This document shows positions 47,901-59,966 of a DNA stretch of 64,000 bases, one piece after another. A program made the position numbers and the translations under genes. The notes under the pieces are model-generated. The model did no database searches, was not told the DNA's origin, and saw nothing but the letters and a program-made list of their open reading frames with translations. The first letter of the stretch is position 1. Every line of letters begins with the position of its first letter. The stretch comes from Ceratothoa steindachneri. Lineage: Eukaryota > Arthropoda > Malacostraca > Isopoda > Cymothoidae. The stretch spans positions 46,366,394 to 46,430,393 of the forward strand of contig OZ018330.1 of assembly GCA_963969495.1 (NCBI GenBank). Reading direction: 5' to 3'.

Positions 47901-49200
47901 GCGGTGATACTTTCTCGAAACAGAAGTATCGAAGGAAGAAGCAGACAAGGAAATGTAGTATCAACTGTTAAAAGGTTAACCCAGTTGTTTGAGAAGAGGT
48001 TGCTTATCTTTACTTGAGAAAAGTAAGGGTGGTACACTTTCAGGAATTAAAAATTAGGGTCGCTAATCTTAAATGGAGAAAAGTTAGAATAGTCTCGAAC
48101 ACAGCGTAGATAAGAAGTTGTATGTTATGAGGTTCGAATTGAGTTGACAAAATAAAGATCTGCAATAAAGGCTCCATCATGTCTCTTGCTGTGTATCAAA
48201 ATACGGTGCTGTTCTTTCTGACATATGATCCACTTCTTTCTATCATTCTGTTGAAGGACAAGAAACATGAGGTTAAGTTAGGTTGTGTACCATTTTATTT
48301 AATGGTCGTGTATTTTCACATGAGAGAATATTGGGATCTTTAGAAACGTTGGGGTGGCCCTTCTTTAAAAATGAGCTGGGGGTTGGTTATCTTCAAAGGA
48401 TCCGAAAATTACGCTAGTCTGTTTCTGTTTGCGTCGTACGTTGCTCATAAATGTTTGTAGCTTTAAATTTGACGATTTGTAGCTCACTGGTGGCAACGAA
48501 GGTGTAGGAACTTTAATGAGAAGTGAATCTGGGATTAACCTAAAGGATCGCAATAAATTAGGAGATTTAATCACTGAAATGGAAAATGAAATATTTTGAT
48601 CCATGGAAAATACGAACCTTCAGCGAATAGAAAATGGAGATAATAAAAATAACCTACTACAGATGAGCCAAATAATGAAAAAAAGGAATAAAATGGTCTG
48701 TATAAAAAACTGTAATCCTATATGCATCGACGAGGAGAAGGCATGTAATTGTTTTTCTTGGAAAATTTCACCCAAGAACAAGATCATCTAAAGACATGAG
48801 TTTGGGCCCCTTACACTAGGATTATGTGTTTGGTTGAGGTAGCGTCAAGTATCGTCAGATCGGGCTCTTGCTCTTCAATATCCTTGGGATCGCTTGTCAG
48901 AGAGGTAAGAAAACTGCCCTAGGGAATAGAATGCATCCATTAAGGCTCAACTGTGTGACTTGAGCAACCAACAGCCCTATAACCCAACAATATCGGAACA
49001 GATGCGGGTTACTCTAGAGTCTAGGCCATCTCCGTTTTAGGTCCACCAGCGAGATGCAGCGCCATTGAATGGAACCCTCTCCGGACCCCATCTGCGAGGC
49101 CTGCTTCATCCTTTAGACTTTCAGCCCTTTTCTGATGAAGTGCCCCAGTCTTGGTAAACTTTTGGCATTCTCCCTCTCTCAGAAATAATGCTTGATGCCA
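44901..49200. other. No recognised gene
   Basis: AT-rich. A C-rich stretch at 44990-45240 resembles 43300-43870 in composition. An 82-residue minus-strand frame at 49021-49269 (KRAESLKDEAGLADGVRRG) looks codon-like but is not recognised. Confidence 0.3.
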
Positions 49201-49209
49201 GATCCTAAG

Positions 49210-49239
49210 AGTTTGGAGGAGACGAACCTCCTCCAAACT
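49210..49239. repeat. Perfect 12-bp inverted repeat, 6-base loop
   Basis: AGTTTGGAGGAG, loop ACGAAC, CTCCTCCAAACT. On the minus strand it falls inside an unrecognised open frame. Function unknown. Confidence 0.9.
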
Positions 49240-49269
49240 ATATAAACTTAAAATTTTATGTATTAACAT

Positions 49270-50135
49270 TTTGGTTGTTTTGTTCTTATTTGTGAGTTTT
49301 TCTTAGTTTTCGAATGCTATTAGTATAGATAGGTCTAATTTGAAAGTTTACTATTATCTGATAGTATAATTGTTTGTAGATATTTATTTGAATTAAAAGT
49401 TAACTCTGTGAGCTCATAGTAAAGTTTTTTCTTTTTCATACTTTGTATGCGACTGACCTTTGCTAAGAGCCACAGTGTGGAATATTTAATCAGGTAAAAA
49501 GAAGGGTATTTTATCGTCAAGGAGACAGACGATAAATAACGGTGAAAGATCGATAAATCGAAAAGAAAGAGTTAAAAGATTAGTAGGGACGAAGATTATG
49601 TTGTCAAAGTTTGTCAACTCAGAAAACTGGAGTCTGTAAGCAAAATATAAATCTCCAGAAACAAATGAGTCATAGAGCAAAAAACAGAAGATAAACGGAA
49701 TCATTATTTATTCAGAAAAACATTTTTCCTTAATTACCAAATAATCCGTGCTAGCAAAGAGGAACAAACCAACTAGACTGAGGCAACGGACACCGCTTTG
49801 ACGTCAGTTAAAGCTGTTGCCGCGGTGAGTCAATCCATTTCATCATTCCCTCTGATTCATGAGAGATATCAGATTGGAACGAAAGTAATCTCCGATTTTA
49901 TTGAATAAAGTTTTAGATAGTATTTATTAAGGTAGTGTTTTCTGTTATCGTTTATTAGTGCTACAATAAGTAATTTCTACCTTTGTCTTTCGGATTATAA
50001 AAATATTGTTCATAATCTTTGGTATTCGCCTCTATGTTCTCCTATCTCAAAATCACAATAGATGTATCTTATTCTCTGAGATTCCTAAAAGTCTCAATGC
50101 AAGTACAATGGAAAAATCCCTTCAGAGTAATTATG
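49270..50135. other. No recognised feature
   Basis: AT-rich spacer with short open frames. Confidence 0.3.
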
Positions 50136-50240
50136 CCTGGGTTCCCAAACCAATGTTCGCGACCCAAATGCTGGTCGCAAGAGTACTTCTGAGGGTCGCA
50201 GGATGGCTACAAAAAATAAAAATAAATAAATAAAAGAGAG
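50136..50240 (+). mobile_element. hAT-like element end (candidate)
   Basis: CCTGGGTTCCCAAACC followed by GTTCGCGACCC and GGTCGCAGG looks like the end of a nonautonomous hAT-type repeat. The other end and target duplication were not identified. Confidence 0.35.

Positions 50241-51592
<1,352 letters not shown>

Positions 51593-51681
<89 letters not shown>
51593..51681. repeat. (TA)n microsatellite, 89 bp
   Basis: Pure TA run shared as boundary by the minus-strand PLE on the left and the plus-strand PLE tail on the right. Confidence 0.98.
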
Positions 51682-52055
<374 letters not shown>

Positions 52056-52059
52056 CTCA

Positions 52060-53860
52060 TATCAGGTATGAATTCCAGAGGGAACGAAGGCCCAGTGCAA
52101 ACAACAATTGGCGTATAAATTTCCGAGAGTTACATCAGAGAATGTTCACCCTCCGTGTGATCTGTGTCTGCATGTCTTTGCTAATGAAGGAAAACAAACT
52201 GAAACATTGCTTGTGTTCATTTCATTCAAAGTTTATTGAAAAGCCACTAAGTTACTGGAAGGATAAAGAAGAAAGGTTAAAACGAAAAACGAAGGGGATT
52301 GATGCTCCTTCACGCTCAACTTTTTATTTGGAGAAAGCTTCTTTGGCATTATTTGAAGTGGCATGGTATATTGCACAATCCAAAAAGTCTCACAACATTG
52401 GAGAGGAACTGGTGAAACCAGCAGCGTCACTATGTTGAGAACTATCTCTGGAACAGATGTAACTAAGGAAATTAAGTCTGTATAACTTTCTAATGACAGC
52501 ATCAAACGTCGAATTGATCTCATGGCATTAGATATTTTGATTCAATTAATTGTGGCACTGAAAAAAAAGTACATTTTCATTTCAGAAAGATGAATATGTG
52601 AACATTGCTGGCGAAACCAACTCATGGTATTTGTGAGGTACAGAAAAGATGATATAATTTGGAAGAATTTCTGTTCCGTAATACCCTGTCAACAACCACC
52701 ACAGCAGAAGATATCTTTGTTATGGTGGACACTTTTTTCAAAAAAACATAATATAGCCCGGTTGAACTGTTTGGCTGTGTATGATGATGGATCGCCATCG
52801 ATGATGGGAAGTCGAGTAGGTTTTGTAACTCGAGTTAAAGGAGAAAATCCTGATGTTATAAAAATTCGCTGTTTCTTACATCGGGAAAACTTGGCCTCTC
52901 TACGTCTCCAGCCAGAAACTCATGTTGTGCTGAATGATGTTATTAAAACTTGGAATTTTATAAAGGTTAGAGCTTTGAACTCGCGCATTTTCGGTAAAAT
53001 GCATGAAGAGATGGGATCTCATCACTAGGACTTACTTTTCCACTCTAATATGTGTTGGCTGTCTTGAGACCTCATCCTTGGACGGGTTATTGAACTAAAA
53101 CCTAAATAGAAGTTTTTCCCTATGAGGAGAAGCATAAGCTGGCCGACTGTTTCAAAGACGCTGCTTGGGTGGCAAAGCTAGCATATTTAGGCGACATCAC
53201 CAGGCACTTGAATGAATTGAACTCGGCCATGCAAGGCTGAAATCAAACTATGGTAGACATCAGTGAAACAATTACATGATTTAAGAAGAAACTTGCACTC
53301 TAGAGAGAAAAATTAGCTATTGGCAAAACAGTTGCTTTTCCAGAGCTGAGTGCAGTGTTAGGAAATTTCTTCAGAAATAGAGCTTTCTGATATTACATTC
53401 TTTTCCCAAGTTCATTTACGGAAGCTTCAGGAGTAATTTGACAAATATTTGCCAGAAAATGTTGATATATGTCAACACAGCTGGGTCAAGAATGTGTTTG
53501 GTGTGAACGTTAATGATGTTGGAGAAGATATCTCAGGATTTGAAGATAAACTTTCAGATCTCTAAGAAAATCATGTGCAGAAGCACTGTTTGGAAAGTCT
53601 CTCAAACTCTGAATTTGGGGCTCATCTGAAGGATAAGTCTATTTTGATTCATGAGGCTGAAAAAGCTCGTATTCCATTTACCACCACATATCTCTGTTCA
53701 CACGGATTTTCAGCTCTTGTAACGATCCAGACTAAAGTAAGGAGCCATATGGATCCTTAACATGATCTGCGCTGTTCTCTATCCCTCAACATTAAGCCAG
53801 ATCTGGAGAAGCTTGTCTATAATATGAAGGAACATCACGGTAGTCACTAAAATACTCTTT
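52060..53860 (+). pseudogene. hAT transposase, ZBED5/SCAND3-like, nearly complete but broken
   Basis: Plus-strand frames carry almost the whole protein in order. A degenerate BED finger ([18 protein letters not shown]) comes first, then [20 protein letters not shown] and [19 protein letters not shown]. The catalytic-domain start reads VNIAGETNSW (usual DES). CLAVYDDGSPSMMGSRVGF (52776-52811; usual TDGAPSM) and IRCFLHRENLAS follow, then VLNDVIKTWNFIK and SRIFGKMHEEMG. The C-terminal dimerisation (hATC) block is TTYLCSHGFSALVTIQTK (53677-53730), with HDLRCSL following a stop. At least six frameshifts or stops separate these. The family is domesticated in vertebrates as ZBED5, but here it looks like an ordinary dead transposon copy. 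Left neighbour is a (TA)n array. Confidence 0.88.
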
Positions 53861-55780
53861 TCAAATATTCAATGAAGTCTACTTGAAGAGCCAAAAGAAG
53901 TTGGCAGCCAAAAGTTTATTTTCTTTGCTTGTTTTTTGTTTCAATAAATTATATCAATATGAAAATGCGCCTTTAATATCTTTCAATCAGCATAAAAATA
54001 TAAAATACATTGTTTATTAAATAACAGTGAATGTCCATAGTAGAAACACTGATGGTCTTTGGTTGACATACATTGAAGAGGTTGAAAACGAGTTGGATTT
54101 ATATTTTGCCTTAAACCTTAAAGAATTTTACAAGTGTGGCATTTATAAGATTGTTGACATATGGAATGGGATTCTAAAAAGCAATGCAGGTTATGTTTAT
54201 TATAAAATATTTACATAGTCATATTTTTTATTATTTTTAAATATTTACCCTAAAAATCAGGCATTACTTCCGTTCCAACCCGATATATACTCCCGGAACT
54301 GTTATACATAGACTATAAGTAATTATAGTTCCAAAATAAGAGGAGGAACTACAGAATGAAGACCAACAAACAACCTATGACCCACTTAAGTCCAATCTGA
54401 GTAAGACGATGAGGAAATCTCTATCAAAGCAACCTATATCAGTAAACACCAGCTGATTTACATTACATTTAAAAGAAACCGAATTACCTGGCAAAATTAC
54501 ATGTGTATACAAAGTAAAATCATTTTTTTATTGGTTTTTTTTATATTTTTTTGTCTAACTCCTACCGATATACAAAGGTTTAATATAATGAAACCCCAAA
54601 TCAATTGCACACATAATACACACTCACCTGCTAGTAAAAGAGCATACAACAAGGTTTAAATGTAAAAGGAATATAGAAAACGCATTTATACAGTGCTATT
54701 TTGGGGGCACGTTGCTGACATCATTTCTCATTTATCGGTTATTTCTCTATTTTTCTTGATCGTTCAGTATAAGTTTTCATCTATTTATCCTCTAAACTAA
54801 TATTTGCTTTTTAAAATACTGGAGCTGTTGGCTATAAAAACACTCTAATTATGTAACATATTATTTATTATTGACAATGTCTATATTTCGCATCTCGTCT
54901 CAGTGGCACTAAATAAGCTCGCGTGGCATGAGGTATCCAAGTTTGCCCATGATGGAGTTGCCAACAATTGCTGGTTCTGCCAATACTCTTTAATTCGATT
55001 TGTACTCCTATTAACTGAGTACTTTCTATTACTCGGCAAGGTAGAGCGTTCGAGGTAGGTTATTTTATAACAAAAGTAATTTTGAGCTATGGCATGTTGA
55101 ACCACTTATTTACCAATTGATATTCATTTTGACGAGTGCTACCTCTATCATCCATCTTGAACAGTAGTCTTTAAATGATATTACTGAGAGAAGAATAAAA
55201 TTTAGGGCGGCTTTAATTATTTTGATTTTGAATTTCGAAAGAATCTTGAGGTAGATCAGGTTTTTCTACATTAACCCGGAATCAACAGTTGATTTTTTTA
55301 ACTGCGGCGAAGCAAGCAGGTCTATGTGTCATGCAAATCTTGTGTTGTGTTTATCTCATGTCCACAACCAGTCGCTGGCTGAATGTAGCCAGCTAAAACC
55401 TCTGGTACCAGAGGTAGTTGAGGTCACTAAGCTCAAATATAATATAAGTTCACCACCAGGTAGCGACACCTAGTGGTTAGAGGCGCCAAATCGGCCATTT
55501 TCGGCGCAGGTCCACTAGATCAAGTCCCTCTAGTTCTTTAGTCCATTTCTTAAAATTCTGCAAAGTAGATTTATATGAATAAATACGAAGAAGAGAAGTG
55601 GGTCGAGGGATGATTTTTAAATGTAAAAAAAATGAAGAAACTTCACTGAAATTCATCTTCCAAAAATATATAAAACCAAAGGTCATAACAATAGAATAAC
55701 AGTCTAAGCTTGCTAACAAAATAAAACATCATGTAAACCATTTTGCCACAAAGTATGATCGGTGCACATCACCGCCAATA
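53861..55780. other. No recognised gene
   Basis: AT-rich DNA. A segment at 55330-55500 is less AT-rich but has no assigned identity. Confidence 0.3.
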
Positions 55781-55789
55781 AAATTACAC

Positions 55790-56240
55790 TTTCCTTCCCA
55801 ACCTATTCTTTTAGGTCCTATCAAGTGCAAAGCCTCTCTACTTCAAGAACACTGTAACTCTCATATAATCTCAACACGTTTTTTTCTCAACTTCAAAATA
55901 ATGCCCTTCATAACTTTGTTGACCTCTTCCTCCAGAGCATATTTACATCTTACCCAATCATCTCTATCAAACTTTCTTGCAACCAATGTCCGTATCACAT
56001 TTTACAAATTTACTGACCTTTCCCTTATATTGTCTTCATTAAAATAAATAACGAGTTTACACTTTCAAGTGCTACATCCTCTTTAGCCGTACCACCAGGA
56101 GTCATACCAAATTCCGCTTCACACTACACAAACTCATACTCAACTTTCATGTTCCTCATACTTAACCTAATAGCTGCGATCTCCCTCTTTTAAAATCATC
56201 CAATACCTATCCTCTCTATCCCTTAACATACACTGGTATC
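55790..56240 (-). pseudogene. Possible LINE fragment
   Basis: Composition (C-rich on plus) and broken minus-strand frames such as CEAEFGMTPGG and KFDRDDWVRCKYALEEEV suggest decayed coding sequence, perhaps the endonuclease-RT linker of a decapod LINE. No diagnostic motif. Confidence 0.25.
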
Positions 56241-56269
56241 GAAAGTCATAGAATAGGTAACTCAACCTG

Positions 56270-57030
56270 GTGTTGATTATACAAGTAGAAGGAAATCATC
56301 TGGATTGATTTTGGTCAATTCTGTTTCGATAACAGTCCAGAGTTCCCTGATATTTGTAGGTGCCGAATCTTGGTTGAGAAGAGACCTGACCACCACATCT
56401 AATTGGGTTCATAAATGCACAACGTGTGTCTACACTGCTCGTCAGAACTCTAAAGAATGATCTTCTAACCAATTGTGTGGCACATAAAGTACAAGAATGG
56501 CTACAAGTGGTCACCAAACAATCCATCGGAGCTATCACCCGTCAATTACTCTTTTAGGCGGATCAGTGACCCTATGTACTTATGCTACATGAACACCTGC
56601 CGCACCATTAGGAAACCACCATCAGCCTGCACTCTGCCATTTTGAGCAACACCAGAACCCATCAGCCCGAAACAAGTGGACCAGTGACTCATTGGACAAC
56701 GTCACATTTTTCAAATTCTTTAGACCACAATTAGCGACGTCACGATTCCAGTTGCGGGGCTTCTTTCGGTGTCGTAGTATTAAAAGAGCACTCTTTTGGA
56801 ACTACTTCTCCCATATTACATGGAAAGTAAGAAACCCTTCACTGGCCTGTGAAGATGCGTTTGGTACCTCCTGTATTAAATATGAGTGATATTTGGGCAA
56901 GTGGTGATTTTCTCTTACCATTGACAATTCTAGCCAGACGCCAATGGTCATGACCATTGAACATACATGATCGGCCACTGTACTGTCTACAGTGGTCACT
57001 AATGACATCTACGAGCCATTATTGGTATTC
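56270..57030 (-). pseudogene. Tc1-like transposase remnant
   Basis: Minus-strand frames begin with HWRLARIV and SPLAQIS (N-terminal helix-turn-helix), then RRNWNRDVANW-like codons and NVTLSNESLVHLFRADGF (first catalytic block, SDES changed to SNES). After much decay, DVVVRSLLNQDSAPTNIRELW appears (56350-56420, usually following PIEHLWD). Both ends of the protein are present but the central and third catalytic blocks are scrambled. Inactive. Terminal repeats not identified. Confidence 0.7.
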
Positions 57031-58740
57031 ATGTGACTTTGTAGATGTTGAATGTCCACAAAGCTTCACAAATCGAATGTGCCATCTATCTGGCAACCAT
57101 TTTCATGCCCCTATTGAACTCTGATAATTCACCTTGCCTTACCTTGAGCAGCCTAGCCGGTGTTTACACTCAATCACTAGATATCAGATCACAACTGCTA
57201 AGAGGTCGTAATTTCTATGACGGTGAGATGGCGTAACTCGCCAGTGCCCTTGGGCACTTCAGTGCCCAAACTCTTTATATTCCCTGCACTCATTTGATTC
57301 ATGTTGACAAAACAAAAAATAGCATCTAATTTCTCCACAATGACGAAGTATGAAAATCGAAGATCGGTATATTCTTATGGCATGGAGACGACTGTACCCA
57401 CTTTCATATACTGAATAGCCTCAAACAGATTAATAACCATCTTCCCCGAACCACCGACTTTTGCTTAGCCAAATTTATCATTACCAAAACAGATAAACAA
57501 ACCTTTAACATTGCAGAAACCATCAATACCAACAAGTTTGCCTAAATATTAAAATTATTTAAGCTTAACATTACTAAATACTGGATTAGGCCAATACCGA
57601 CGATCCCTGTTTGATTTCATTGTTTGATGTGAAAACCAACGAAGACCCCTCTAATTATATGGAAATTATGGGAACTGAAAATGTGCGAAGGTTAAACAGC
57701 TAAATAGGCCAAACCTGGAGGCTATAGGGTATGCTGGAATTCGTGAGGGTATTTAATCTTCTCGACCTTCCACCTTCTATAACGAAAGCAGCGCAATAAC
57801 AAACTTGGTCAACAATTAAGTGTGTCTGGGAGAGTTTATTAGAAGGGGCAAATTCCCCAAAGAACATAAACCATCATTAGTTCTAACTTTAACTACCTTT
57901 TGTTTTCTTTGTTCTAACAGGTTAAGATCTGCTTCGTGATCAACGAACTATTTTTTTCTAATTCCTGCCAAATATGGATCTGAGCTTCCTTAAGAAATCA
58001 TCATGACTAATTACCATGTTTTGAGGTCCTCGGCCGTTCATATGTGCTATTACGAGCTACTTGAAGGCCATCTCCCAGGCCCAATTAAAATTTCATTTTC
58101 TTACCACATTCGAAGTTCCTCTGAATATCGTCACAGCAAACGTCACCTTCGATCCAATTAGGCCAATGGTCTGTCATTTTTTTCATAACTTCTGCACAAA
58201 AGCGGCTTTGGAAACAATAAAAGACTCTCAGAGCTCAGTTCATTGCCGCTCTATCGATATTAGCAGGTCGTCTCCACGATCTCATACGCCATAGCTCGCT
58301 CTGACGTCCTCGCCAGATAATCCGGGACCAATGGACGTGCGCCACTGCCTTGGGTAAACGCTTACCCCTGGAACCTCTTACCCCTTCGACGAATGCCAGA
58401 CACGCCAAGGTATCCAAAACGTCCGCTACTTGTCTACCTTTATCATGGGCCATTGTTATTCATTCATTTTTCTATAATCCTCATCTAGCATAGATACCAC
58501 GGCGTTGCCCGGGATAAAAAGGCCTGTCGCAAATAAAAAGAGATGGCCATTGTTTTTAAATTCTTAAATTGTAGCAGAAAATTATCTTTACTTGCATAAT
58601 ATTATTATTATTATCATTTGTGGGGTGAAGGCAGATTCAGGAGAGTTGCACCCTCTACCTACCATATATTAAACACATATAATAAAATATCATATAATTT
58701 CATATATAATATAAAATAAACTTACAATGAGAAAACGTTT
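57031..58740. other. No recognised gene
   Basis: Contains two overlapping inverted repeats at 57243-57269 and short open frames without motifs. Confidence 0.3.
57243..57269. repeat. Overlapping inverted repeats
   Basis: AGTGCCC-TT-GGGCACT overlaps TTGGGCACT-TC-AGTGCCCAA, so the central arm can pair either way. Confidence 0.85.
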
Positions 58741-58909
58741 ACGCGCACGCGTGAATGACCGTTAGTTATGAGTGAACAACCATGTTAAGGGTCATTATCT
58801 AGGATTGAGCCTTTGGGGGATAAGTGTTATTACTTTGGATTGAATTTTTTAAATAAGTAATAAGATAAAATAATAGAGTAAAAATATTACATAGGAATGA
58901 ATTTGGTTA

Positions 58910-59090
58910 AGATATTATTGGTTAGGTTTGGTTAGGTTATGTTCAAATAACCTAACCTAACCTAACCCAACCTAAACCAACCTAACCCAACCTAAACCAA
59001 CCTAACTTAACCTAACCTAACCTAAACCAACCTAACTTAACCTAACTCAACATAAACCAACCTCATCTAACCTAACTGTATGTAGCAGGA
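58910..59090. repeat. CCTAA (TTAGG-type) degenerate array with inverted start
   Basis: About 30 copies of CCTAA with variants (CCCAA, CCTAAACCAA). The leftmost part is in the opposite orientation (GGTTAGGTTTGGTTAGG) and meets the CCTAA run at about 58945, so the array starts as a hairpin. TTAGG is the usual arthropod telomere repeat; this is an internal, diverged copy. Confidence 0.85.
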
Positions 59091-59270
59091 TCGATTCGGT
59101 TTGTGTGGATTTGGAATTTTTTGCCATCATATTTCTCTTTTTTACCCCTTAGATAAATATTTTACTTTTTTGTTAGTTTAATTGTGTTTGTTGAATATAT
59201 TTGTGTATTTTTTTGTTCATTAAACAATTTATTTTACGTATTATCTTTAAATATAGCAATAAGTTTCTCT

Positions 59271-59390
59271 AGGGGGTCATCTTCTAGGATTGAAATTTCC
59301 GCGTGGGGTCATCTTCTAAAATTTAAATTTCTTGAGGGGTTATTAATTAGGAATGAGGTTCTCGGGGGTCGTTGTCTAGGATTAATCTCA
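59271..59390 (+). repeat. 29-32-bp tandem repeat, four units
   Basis: GGGGTCATCTTCTAGGATTG and variants begin at 59273, 59305, 59336 and 59365. A further copy lies at about 58788-58825, on the other side of the CCTAA array. Confidence 0.75.
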
Positions 59391-59451
59391 ACAAACAAAC
59401 ACAAAATCAAAAGAAAAAGAGCAAACCACAACACAACAAAACAAGAAGCAA

Positions 59452-59966
59452 ATGGAAGCAGGCTTCGGTGTCGGGGGGAGCGCCCCTCCTGTAGCGCGGG
59501 AAAATGAGGCCAACAACAAAGAGAGTCTTAAAAATGGAGGAGGCAAATCTCCTCCAAAAAGTCAAATAGTTCACATTCCCACTTCTGTGTGCACGAACTC
59601 GTCCAAAGTCCAAGGGACGTCGCCAATGAGGGTACTGGGACAGCTAAGGTACGCGAAGATTACCCAGACTTGGACATTCAGCAAGTAGACGCCGAACAGT
59701 CATATGAACAACGCAGTCGCCGCAGTAAGGTGCAGGGCAAACTGCGGGTGTGGGGGAGTCGGGCATCTGAAAAAGATAGGCGCATTGTGATTGCAAATTG
59801 CACGGGCAACCTGATTGTAGATGGCGTGCGAAGCGTCATCACGAATAAAACAGTTTCCAAAATGATTTTAAGCTCTGTGCCAGATTACCGGGGCAGAACT
59901 CTCAAAATGCCCCCTTACACTTTTCTCAAAAGGAAAAAAGAAAAGTTTGTTTTTAAATTGGGCTAA
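59452..59966 (+). pseudogene. Unidentified coding-like segment, one frameshift
   Basis: An A/C-rich leader without stops precedes ATG at 59452. The first frame (MEAGFGVGGSAPPVARE, then GGGKSPPKSQ) runs to 59688. A second frame takes over near 59589 (HELVQSPRDVANEG, DYPDLDIQQVDAEQ) and continues with GKLRVWGSRASEKDRRIVIAN and MPPYTFLKRKKEKF to a stop at 59966. GC content and CpG are well above the flanks and codon use looks genuine. A protein of about 170 residues would result if the frames were one. I do not recognise the family. It could be a viral or retroelement remnant or a host exon. Confidence 0.4.
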
